Below, piece by piece: positions 24,729 to 32,600 of a DNA stretch of 32,977 nt. The notes beneath the pieces are model-generated. The model did not search any database, was not told the DNA's origin, and was given only the letters and a program-made list of their open reading frames with translations. The translations under genes and the position numbers were made by a program. Origin of the DNA: Thermoleophilia bacterium (GTDB taxonomy: Bacteria > Actinomycetota > Thermoleophilia > Miltoncostaeales > Miltoncostaeaceae); the NCBI GenBank assembly GCA_017853415.1, contig JAFMJQ010000006.1:1-32977 (forward strand), written 5' to 3'. Numbering within the stretch: the stretch's first letter is position 1; every line of letters begins with the position of its first letter.

Positions 24729-25702
24729 TGCGCCGCCGGCTGATCGCGGCCGTCGCGGTGGTGGCCGTGGCCGTGCCGGTGCTCTCGGGGTGCAGCGCGC
24801 GCCTGTCGCAGTTCATCGACGTCGGACCCGAGGGCGGCGGCACCCTGTCGCTCGAGTTGCGGCTCGATCCCGCCGCGCAGCAGGCCATCGACCTTCCGCG
24901 CCAGCTGCAGGAGGGCACCTTCGAGCGGTTCCTCGACGTTCGCAACGAGCGCTGGCGTGCCCCCGGCAATGGCGCGCTGGCGTTCCAGCAGCGCACCGAG
25001 GCCAACGGCACCGTGGTGCTGCGGTCGGTGCGCACGCTCAAGGCCGGCACGTCGCAGTTGGACGACCTGGAGAGCGCGCTGGGCGTGGAGCGGCCGCTCG
25101 GGCCCATCCTCGCGGCCACGGGGCGCTTCTGGGCGGCCCCAAACCCCGCCAATGCCCCCAACCGCAGTGGCTCGGGCGACTCGCCCCGCACGGGCACCGC
25201 CCCCGGTGGCTCGGCCCAGGCCGGCATCACCGGCCTGCCCGCCCGGGTTCCGCTGCAGACGTTGCTCGTGGATGAGTTCACCCCGAAGCGCACCGACCGT
25301 GGGCGCGTGCTGCTGCCCACGTTCTCCATCGCGTCGCGCGGCGGGGTGGGGGATGTCCTCGACCCGCCCTGCAACGCCGCGAGCAGGCGCACCGACTTCA
25401 CCCGTGCCGACCGCGCCCTGCAGGACGGCCTGCGGTTCGGCTACACGTGGGCCATGCCGGCGCGAATCTCGCTCTATTCCACGGGCGGGCGCCTGTCGGG
25501 CGACCGCTACGTGGCCTCGTGGGCCATGCCGTATGGGTCGTGCCAGCGCATGGAGATCTCCTCGGCCGGGTCCGAGGACGGCCGCGTGGTGAACGGCATC
25601 ATCCTGGGCGCGGCGATCCTGTTCCTGGGCATCGTGTTCGCGCTGCGCGCGGTTTCACGCCGAAGCCGGAAGAGGCGCGGGGAAACGCCGAGCGATGACT
25701 GA
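24728..25702 (+). CDS. Predicted lipoprotein with C-terminal membrane helix
   Basis: 324 residues. The N-terminus is a lipoprotein signal with lipobox VLSGC (lipidated Cys22). A beta-rich extracytoplasmic domain follows, with a low-complexity Asn/Pro/Gly/Ser stretch around 138-165. Near the C-terminus a hydrophobic helix (IILGAAILFLGIVFALRAV) is followed by a strongly basic tail (SRRSRKRRGE), so the protein would be anchored at both ends. The plan recalls LppM-like actinobacterial proteins, but I cannot confirm the family. Start ATG overlaps the preceding TGA, so it is co-translated with the ccmI-like gene; a role in cytochrome assembly is possible but unproven. Confidence 0.75.
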   Translation: MRRRLIAAVAVVAVAVPVLSGCSARLSQFIDVGPEGGGTLSLELRLDPAAQQAIDLPRQLQEGTFERFLDVRNERWRAPGNGALAFQQRTEANGTVVLRSVRTLKAGTSQLDDLESALGVERPLGPILAATGRFWAAPNPANAPNRSGSGDSPRTGTAPGGSAQAGITGLPARVPLQTLLVDEFTPKRTDRGRVLLPTFSIASRGGVGDVLDPPCNAASRRTDFTRADRALQDGLRFGYTWAMPARISLYSTGGRLSGDRYVASWAMPYGSCQRMEISSAGSEDGRVVNGIILGAAILFLGIVFALRAVSRRSRKRRGETPSDD

Positions 25703-25777
25703 AAATCCCTGCATAACGCCAAGAAATCGCGTCGATGTGGTGGCTGTCCCGCCTGCGTGATGCTTCCTCGGTCGTAC

Positions 25778-25794
25778 TGCAACAATTGGTTGCA
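25778..25794. repeat. Inverted repeat, possible operator
   Basis: TGCAAC and GTTGCA flank AATTG. This perfect six-base inverted repeat lies about 50 bases before the -35 box at 25844, in an AT-richer stretch. It could be a regulator site or a small hairpin. Confidence 0.35.
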
Positions 25795-25843
25795 ATGTCC
25801 CGGCAAAGCTCGCAAAAAATGAAAGTCTGCATACCGGAAGGGG

Positions 25844-25871
25844 TTGACTCCGCCGGACCCCCCGCTAAGTT
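25844..25871 (+). promoter_or_regulatory. Sigma-70-type promoter of the first M23 gene
   Basis: TTGACT (25844-25849) and TAAGTT (25866-25871) are 16 bases apart. The -35 box is the best match to consensus in the window. Transcription would start near 25878. Confidence 0.6.
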
Positions 25872-25877
25872 CGTCCA

Positions 25878-25987
25878 CGGCCAATGACCTCCGAGGGGCG
25901 TGTCCACCGGCCCGGTGCCGGACCCGGATGCGACCTACAGCCACGGAACACCCCCGATCACGGGGCCGTGGCGGAAAGGGAGCCAGG
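25878..25987 (+). promoter_or_regulatory. Structured leader of the first M23 gene
   Basis: About 110 bases of leader. It can fold CACCG/CGGTG (about 25905-25917) and a second hairpin, CCACGG (25941-25946) with CCGTGG (25966-25971). The second has an inner CCCC/GGGG stem and an AACA bulge. A strong SD (AAAGGGAG, 25975-25982) follows at once. Hairpin next to SD suggests a regulatory RNA. I could not match it to the c-di-AMP (ydaO) motif or another riboswitch class I know. The rest of the 25703-25927 gap holds only the promoter and the inverted repeat. Confidence 0.35.
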
Positions 25988-26905
25988 ATCATCGACCGCA
26001 CCGGCAGTTCCCCGCGCGACCTCACGCGCCCGCTTCGCACGGCGGCCGCAATCGTCGCCCTCCTCTCGCTGGGCGTGATCGCCCCGACGCTGGGTGCATC
26101 GCCGATGCCCGAGCAGCTGCCGGGCAGCGGCCCGAGTGCCGCGCCGGCGGGATCGGGCCTGCCCGGCCAGCCGGTGGCCGCCGCTCCTGCGCCGGTGCCC
26201 GCCGCCACGCCTGCCGCGCCGGTCACCCCGGCCACCGACGGCCTCAGGCCGGGCGCCAGCGGTGGCGATGTCAAGGCCCTGCAGCGCAAGCTGCGGGTGC
26301 GCGGCATCAAGGTGCCCGTCGATGGCAATTACGGCGCGCGCACCCGCGCCGGCGTGCGGATACTGCAGCGCAAGCTGAAGCTGAAGGCCACCGGCGTGGC
26401 CGACGCCGCCCTGCTCGCGAAGCTGGGGCTGAAGATCCGCGCGGTGGCGAGCAACCCCGCCACGCTCTCGGCCCCCGCCACGGCGCGATACCTCAAGGTG
26501 TTCCCGGTGGTCGGCGACTACTCGTACGAGGACGACTTCGGCGACCCGCGCGGCCAGGGTGCACACCAGGGCAACGACATCATCGGCACCATGGGCATGC
26601 AGCTCGTGAGCTGCGTCGATGGCACCATCTCGCGCCTCACGCGCGAGGAGACCGGGCTCGGCGGAATCTGGATCTGGATCGTCGACGGCCAGGGCAACGA
26701 GTACTACTACGCGCACATGGCGTCGATCTCGCCCGAGCTCAAGGCCGGGTCGAAGGTGACCGCCGGCCAGACCGTGGGCACCATGGGAATGACCGGCGAT
26801 GCCCGCGGCACGGTTCCGCACCTGCACTTCGAGATCCGGCCCAACGGCGGGGGGTCCATCAACCCCTTCACCGACCTGCGCGCGGTCGACCCCAAGCGCA
26901 AGTAA
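25928..26905 (+). CDS. Secreted M23 peptidase with peptidoglycan-binding domain
   Basis: Exported LytM-type endopeptidase for peptidoglycan cross-links. A signal segment (AAAIVALLSLGVIAPTLGA) is followed by an Ala/Pro linker, a PG_binding_1 domain (GASGGDVKALQRKLRVRGIKVPVDGNYG, then a second half) and an M23 domain with its metal ligands: H and D in HQGNDI, and HLHFEI. The start is uncertain. The only in-frame ATG with sensible length is 25928 (325 residues, long basic N-region, no SD). The strong SD at 25975-25982 instead lies five bases before in-frame ATC codons at 25988 and 25991, which would give a signal peptide of normal length. An overlapping ATG frame at 25884-26078 looks like noise. 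Confidence 0.87.
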   Translation: MRPTATEHPRSRGRGGKGARIIDRTGSSPRDLTRPLRTAAAIVALLSLGVIAPTLGASPMPEQLPGSGPSAAPAGSGLPGQPVAAAPAPVPAATPAAPVTPATDGLRPGASGGDVKALQRKLRVRGIKVPVDGNYGARTRAGVRILQRKLKLKATGVADAALLAKLGLKIRAVASNPATLSAPATARYLKVFPVVGDYSYEDDFGDPRGQGAHQGNDIIGTMGMQLVSCVDGTISRLTREETGLGGIWIWIVDGQGNEYYYAHMASISPELKAGSKVTAGQTVGTMGMTGDARGTVPHLHFEIRPNGGGSINPFTDLRAVDPKRK

Positions 26906-26973
26906 CGCATTCGCAACGCCCCGGGGGGCGCGCACCGTAGGACTGCGCCCCTGGCTGTCGAATCCGCATCCCC

Positions 26974-28176
26974 GTGACGCGGATTCCCACACGGGCGGCG
27001 GTGGTGGCGATGCTGGCGGCCGGCGCGGTGGCGTTGCCGGGGCCCCTCGGCGGTACCGGCATCACCGAGCGCAAGCAGGCCGTCGACCAGCGGCTCTACA
27101 GCGCCGAGGCACGGCTGCGCGCGGTGATCGACCGCCAGGCGGTGCTCACCTCGGACCTCGCCACCATCAATGCGCGGCTGCGCGACGTGAACCGCAGGCT
27201 ACGTCCGCTGGCCGCGCGCCGGGACGCAGCGGTGGATGCCCACCGCATGGCCGTGGGCACGCTCACCCAGGTGAACCGCGACCTGTCATTCCAGCGGCGC
27301 CAGCTGGGCATTGCCACGGGGCGCCTGCGCCTGCAGCGCCAGGCGCTGGTGGAGCGCATCCGCGAGATCTACCGCACCGGCGATGACGACCCCCTCCTCG
27401 GACTGCTGCAGGGCGGCAGCCTGGCCGAGCTGGCCGGTGCGACCACCGGCATCGAGCGTGCCACCGATCGCGACCGCGACATGATCACCGCGGTGGCCCG
27501 CTACCGGAACCTCACGCGCGCCACGGCGGCGCGCATCGCCGTGCTTCAGGATCGTGCCGCCGCCGCGGAGGACCGCGCCGCCGAGCGCGCCGCCGCGGCG
27601 AAGGAGGCCGCGCACGACCTCGACGTGGAACAGCGCGTGCTGCGCCGCACAAAGCGCGTGCGGGCGCGCATGCTGGCCAGCATCCGCGTGGATCGCGATC
27701 ACATCGAGGACGACACCAAGGGCCTGCGCGAGCAGTCGTTCGCGCTCGCGAAGCGCATCGCCGAGATCCAGGGCGTGCCGTACGCCGAGCCATCCGACGT
27801 CACCCCGTCGGCGGCGGGGTTCACGTGGCCCACATCCGGGCAGATCACCTCGGGATTCGGCCCGCGCTGGGGACGCATGCACGAGGGGCTCGACATCGCC
27901 GCGCCCACGGGCCGCCCGATCACCGCGGCCAAGTCGGGCAAGGTGATCGTGGCCGGCCCGTCGGGCGGATACGGCAACCTCGTGGTGATCGACCACGGCG
28001 GCGGCCTGTCGACGGCCTACGGTCATCAGAGCCGCATCGCCGTGAGCGTGGGTGATCCCGTCACCCAGGGTGGCCTCATCGGGTACGTGGGCAGCACGGG
28101 GCACTCCACGGGTCCGCACCTGCACTTCGAGGTGCGCGTCAGCGGCGCGGCGCGCGACCCGTTGCCGTACCTCTAG
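26974..28176 (+). CDS. Secreted coiled-coil M23 peptidase (EnvC-like)
   Basis: 400-residue exported protein. A short signal segment (AAVVAMLAAGAVALPG) is followed by roughly 230 residues of long charged helices, a coiled coil in the style of EnvC and related regulators, and a C-terminal M23 domain with metal ligands in MHEGLDIAAPTG and GPHLHFEV. In EnvC the M23 domain is degenerate; here the ligands are kept, so it may be an active endopeptidase for cell separation. The GTG at 26974 has neither a good SD nor a close -10 box. The 68-base gap after the first M23 gene contains only a short GC-rich repeat, so joint transcription is likely. Confidence 0.9.
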   Translation: MTRIPTRAAVVAMLAAGAVALPGPLGGTGITERKQAVDQRLYSAEARLRAVIDRQAVLTSDLATINARLRDVNRRLRPLAARRDAAVDAHRMAVGTLTQVNRDLSFQRRQLGIATGRLRLQRQALVERIREIYRTGDDDPLLGLLQGGSLAELAGATTGIERATDRDRDMITAVARYRNLTRATAARIAVLQDRAAAAEDRAAERAAAAKEAAHDLDVEQRVLRRTKRVRARMLASIRVDRDHIEDDTKGLREQSFALAKRIAEIQGVPYAEPSDVTPSAAGFTWPTSGQITSGFGPRWGRMHEGLDIAAPTGRPITAAKSGKVIVAGPSGGYGNLVVIDHGGGLSTAYGHQSRIAVSVGDPVTQGGLIGYVGSTGHSTGPHLHFEVRVSGAARDPLPYL

Positions 28177-28204
28177 GCCGGGCCGCCTGCAGCCCATCAC
28201 GGCG

Positions 28205-28228
28205 CGCCGCCCCTGTGACCGGGCGGCG
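28205..28228 (+). terminator. Hairpin after the second M23 gene, overlapping the argG promoter
   Basis: CGCCGCCC (28205-28212) pairs with GGGCGGCG (28221-28228), giving eight base pairs around an eight-base loop. No T-run follows. The possible argG -35 box lies in the loop. Confidence 0.55.
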
Positions 28229-28243
28229 GGGCCTGTCTACACT
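28214..28243 (+). promoter_or_regulatory. Promoter of argG
   Basis: TACACT (28238-28243) is a good -10 box. TGTGAC (28214-28219), 18 bases upstream, may be the -35. An AAGGA SD sequence at 28270-28274 follows in the leader. Confidence 0.45.
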
Positions 28244-28283
28244 CCGGGCCGTTCGCGACCCACACCAGCAAGGAAATCGCGCG

Positions 28284-29546
28284 TTGTCCCAGATGCAGCC
28301 CGCTCCCAAGACCGCCCAGTACCTGGCCGAGCCCCACGAGGTGCACCGCGTGGTGCTCCTCTACTCGGGCGGCCTCGACACCTCGGTGATGCTCAAGTGG
28401 ATCCAGGACGAGTACGACGCCGAGGTGGTGGCGCTGTGCATCAACCTGGGCCAGCCCGAGGATGACTTCACGGAGATCCTCGAGAAGGCGGTGAACCTGG
28501 GCGCGGTGGAGAGCCTGGTCATCGATGCCCGCGAGGAGTTCGCCCGCGACTACGTGGCGCCGGCGATCAAGGCCAACGCCCGCTACCAGGGTGGCTACCC
28601 GCTGTTCACCTCGCTCGGCCGCCCGCTCATCGCGAAGCTCGCCGTGCAGGAGGCCCGCCGGCACAACTGCGACACCATCGCGCACGGCTGCACGGGCAAG
28701 GGCAACGACCAGGTGCGCATCGAGGCCACCATCGCCACGCTCGCGCCCGAGCTCAAGATCATCGCGCCGGTGCGCGAATGGCAGATGGGCCGCGACGAGG
28801 AGATCGCCTACGCGCAGGAGCACGGCATCCCGGTGTCATCCAGCGTCGAGCGCCCGTACTCGATCGACGACAACCTCTGGGGGCGCTCGAGCGAGGGCGG
28901 CATCATCGAGGACCTCACCCAGGCGATCCCCGACGATGTCTTCCAGTTGGTCACGCCGCCCACCAAGGCGCCCGACCGGCCCGAGGACATCACCATCGGC
29001 TTCCGCGACGGGCTCCCCGTGAGCCTCGAGGGGGTCGAGATGCCGCTGCACGAGATCATCCCGGCCATCGCCGAGCATGCCTGCCGCAACGGCGTGGGGA
29101 TCATGGACCACATCGAGGACCGCGTGGTGGGGCTGAAGGTGCGCGACGTCTACGAGGTTCCGGCGGCCACGGTGATCCTGGAGGCCCACAAGGAACTCGA
29201 GAAGCTCGTGTGCACCGGGCGCCAGAACGCCCTCAAGCCCAACCTCGACCTGCTGTGGGCGCAGTTGGCCTACGAGGGCCTGTGGTACGAGCCCCTCATG
29301 AAGGACCTCAACGCGTTCATGGACCACGTGAACCGCAAGGTGGACGGCACCGTGACCGTGCGCCTCTACAAGGGGTCGGCCACGGTGATCACCCGCGACT
29401 CGCCGCTGGCCCTGTACGACCGCACGCTGGCCACCTTCGACGCCGACCCGAGCTTCTCGCAGAACGCCTCACCGGGGTTCATCGAGCTCTTCAGCCTGCA
29501 GAGCCGCATGGCCCACCAGATCGAAGAGGCGCGCGACCTGGGCTAG
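28284..29546 (+). CDS. argG: Argininosuccinate synthase
   Basis: Joins citrulline and aspartate with ATP in arginine synthesis. The protein has 420 residues with the PP-loop VVLLYSGGLDTSVMLKWI, followed by HGCTGKGNDQVR and the aspartate and citrulline contacts of the YSIDDNLWGRS region. Start: a TTG at 28284 is nine bases after the AAGGA SD. An ATG at 28293 would be 18 bases away, so TTG is preferred but the ATG (417 residues) is possible. No other arg gene is in the window. Confidence 0.93.
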   Translation: MSQMQPAPKTAQYLAEPHEVHRVVLLYSGGLDTSVMLKWIQDEYDAEVVALCINLGQPEDDFTEILEKAVNLGAVESLVIDAREEFARDYVAPAIKANARYQGGYPLFTSLGRPLIAKLAVQEARRHNCDTIAHGCTGKGNDQVRIEATIATLAPELKIIAPVREWQMGRDEEIAYAQEHGIPVSSSVERPYSIDDNLWGRSSEGGIIEDLTQAIPDDVFQLVTPPTKAPDRPEDITIGFRDGLPVSLEGVEMPLHEIIPAIAEHACRNGVGIMDHIEDRVVGLKVRDVYEVPAATVILEAHKELEKLVCTGRQNALKPNLDLLWAQLAYEGLWYEPLMKDLNAFMDHVNRKVDGTVTVRLYKGSATVITRDSPLALYDRTLATFDADPSFSQNASPGFIELFSLQSRMAHQIEEARDLG

Positions 29547-29560
29547 GCCCGATGACGGGC
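29547..29560 (+). terminator. Small hairpin after argG
   Basis: GCCCG and CGGGC form a five-base stem with an ATGA loop directly after the argG stop. It is short and lacks a T-run, so it is a weak candidate. Confidence 0.3.
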
Positions 29561-29594
29561 ATGGCGCCGGGGTCGGGGCGTCGGGCGGGCACGG

Positions 29595-29600
29595 TAGGTT
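29595..29600 (+). promoter_or_regulatory. -10 box of dnaE, leaderless type
   Basis: TAGGTT is followed by seven bases and the GTG at 29608. No SD sequence is present. Confidence 0.45.
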
Positions 29601-29607
29601 TCGACGG

Positions 29608-32600
29608 GTGAGCGGCAGCACACCATTCGCGCACCTGCACGTGCACTCCGATTACTCGATCCTCGATGGCGCGTGCAAGATCCCGCGGCTGCTCGACAGG
29701 GTGGAGGAGCTCGGCCAGACGGCCGTGGCGCTCACCGATCACGGCGTGATGAGCGGCGCCGTGGAGCTCTATCGCGAGGCCGGCAAGCGCGGCATCACGC
29801 CCATCGTGGGCCTCGAGGCCTACGTGGTGCCCGACCACCGCGAGCGACCCGGGCGCGAGCGCCGCAACCACCTCACGCTGCTCGCCGAGACCACCGAGGG
29901 CTACTACAACCTCATCCGCCTCTGCTCGGCGGGATACCTCGAGGGCTACCTGCGCCGTCCGCGCATCGACCACGAGCTCATGAGCCGGTACGCCGACGGC
30001 ATCATCGTGCTGTCGGGGTGCCTGTCGGGAACCATCTGCTCGCGCCTGGCCGATGACGACCTCACCGGCGCGCGCGAGGAACTCGACACCCTGTGCCAGA
30101 TCTTCGGGCCCGAGGACGTCTACCTCGAGCTGCAGGACTCGGGGATCGCCTCGCAGAAGCGCATCAACCAGCACCTGGCCACGCTGGCGGGCGAGACGGG
30201 CCTGACCATGGTGGCCACCGGCGACGTGCACTACGTGTGCCACCAGGACGCCGAGAGCCACGAGGCCCTGCTGGCCATCCAGACGCGCGACGTGCTGTCG
30301 AACCCGAACCGCTTCAAGTTCGACACGCAGGAGTTCTTCATCAAGAGCGCCGACGAGATGCTCGCCGCGCTGCCCGACTACCCCGAGGCGATCCCGGCCA
30401 CCATGGAGGTGGCCGACCGCTGCTCCGGCCTCGACCTCCCGCTGGGGGACATCAAGCTGCCGGTGTTCCCCGTGCCCACCGGCGAGAGCGACGACGTCTA
30501 CCTCGAGCGGCTGTGCCGCGAGGGCCTCGACCGCCGCTACGGGGAGGGCGCCTGGCCGGCCGAGGCCGACGACCGCCTGAGGTTCGAGCTCAGCACGATC
30601 CAGGAGATGGGGTTCTCGTCGTACTTCCTCATCGTGTGGGACTACATCAAGTGGGCGCGTGACAACGGCGTGGCGGTGGGTCCCGGGCGCGGGTCGGCGG
30701 CGGGATCGCTCGTGGCGTTCTCGCTGCGCATCACCGACCTCGACCCCCTCGAGCACGGGCTGCTGTTCGAGCGCTTCCTCAACCCGGGCCGCAAGTCGAT
30801 GCCGGACATCGACACCGACTTCTCGGTGGGCGGGCGCGACCGCGTGGTGGCCTACGTCACCGAGAAGTACGGCAGCGACGCCGTGGCCCGCATCGGCACG
30901 TTCGGCAAGCTGCTCGCCCGCGCGGTGGTGCGCGACTCCGGCCGCGTGCTGGGATTCTCGTACGGGCAGGTGGACCGCATCGCCAAGCTCGTGCCCGAGA
31001 AGCTGGGCATCAAGCTCGAGGAGGCCGCCGCCCCCGGCAGCGAGCTCGCCGCAGCGATGGATGCCGACGAGGGCGCCAAGCGCATCGTCGAGGTGGCGCG
31101 CCCGCTCGAGGGGCTGGTGCGCAACGAGGGCGTGCACGCCGCCGGAGTGGTGATCGCCCCCGGGGCCGTCACCGACTACCTGCCGGTGCGCGTGGACGAC
31201 CAGGGCGCCGTGGTCACCCAGGTGCCCGACCACGACGTCGAGGCGCTCGGCCTGCTGAAGATGGACTTCCTGGGCCTGCGCAACCTCGACATCATCCAGG
31301 ACGCCCTGCGGCTGGTGAAGGCCACCACGGGGGACGACCTCGACATCGAGGCCATCCCCATGGATGACGCGCCCACCTACCGCATGCTCGCCAAGGGCGA
31401 TGCCCTGGGCGTGTTCCAGTTCGAGTCGTCGGGCATGCGCGACGCGCTCCGCGAGGTGCGCCCCACCGAGTTCGCCGACCTGGTGGCGCTGGTGGCCCTC
31501 TACCGGCCGGGGCCCATGGCGTTCATCTCCACGTATGCGCAGAACAAGCGCGATCCCAGTCGCGTGCGGTACGCCGACCCCCGCCTCGAGCCGATCCTCA
31601 AGGAGACCAACGGCGTGTGCGTGAGCGGGGATGCCTGGGTGCAGGACGCCCGAACCGGGCGTCGCATGCGCCTGCGCGACGTGGGGGATGTGCCGGACAT
31701 GCTCATACAGGGCGTGGACGAGAACCTGCAGCCGGCGGCGGCGCGCGTGTCGCGATGGATCGACAACGGGGTGCGGCCGGTGGTGCGCGTGCGGCTGCAC
31801 GGCGCCGCCGAGATCACGGTCACCGAGGACCACGAGTTCCTCACCGAGGATGGCTGGCGCCCCATTCGCGACCTCGCGCCGGGCGACCACGTGGGCACGC
31901 CCCACGTGCTCATGGGTCCCGCGGCGTCGCCGCCGGCGGACTCCGGCCGTCGTGCGCGCCTGCGGGTGCTGGCCTACCTCATCGCCGAGGGCGCGCTCAC
32001 GTCATCAGGCTGCACGTTCGTCAGCGCGTCCCACGACATGGTCGACGAGTACCGGCGCTGCCTTGCGGAGGGCTTCGAGGGATTGGGCGTGCGCGTGACG
32101 GCACGGCCGGGCGGCGTGATGCAGGTGGATCCCTGCGTGGCCCGCAAGGAGCGCTACCACGAGCCGAATGCGCTGCTCACCTGGCTGCGCGAGTTGGGGA
32201 TGAAGAACCCGCCGGGCCGGCAGGGAGGAGTGCGCAGCGACGCCAAGTCGGTGCCGTCCTTCGTGTTCGAGCTGGGCCCCGACGACATCGCGTATTTCCT
32301 GGCGTCCCTCTGGGACGGCGATGGCCGCATGCAGTCGTCGTGCTGCACGTACGTCACCATCTCGGCCGACCTGGCCCGTGACGTGCAGGCCCTGCTGCAC
32401 CGGCTGGGCATCCCGTCCGTGGTGCACCGCGACCAGTACGACAGCGTGCGCGGCCGACGCACGGCGCACCGCGTGCTGGTGTTCGACACCGCCCGCCTGG
32501 CCGAGGAGCTGCAGCCGTTCATGGTCACGGCCAAGGCGGATGTTCGCTGCTCCGCCGTGGCACGGCGCACCCTCGGTCGCGATCGCGTGCTGGCCGAGGC

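Noticed and set aside
25878-25987. c-di-AMP (ydaO) riboswitch before the M23 gene
   Set aside because: The conserved elements I know for that class, such as the GGGGTGAATC-like stretch and the expected pseudoknot partners, are not found.
25884-26078. A 64-codon ATG frame starting soon after the M23 promoter
   Set aside because: It has no SD and its sequence is Arg/Pro/Ser-rich without any motif; it overlaps the M23 gene out of frame. It could be a regulatory upstream frame but I see no support.
29491-31905. Minus-strand open frame of 804 codons opposite dnaE
   Set aside because: Low-complexity composition typical of an antisense shadow; the plus strand encodes a clear DNA polymerase with all catalytic residues.
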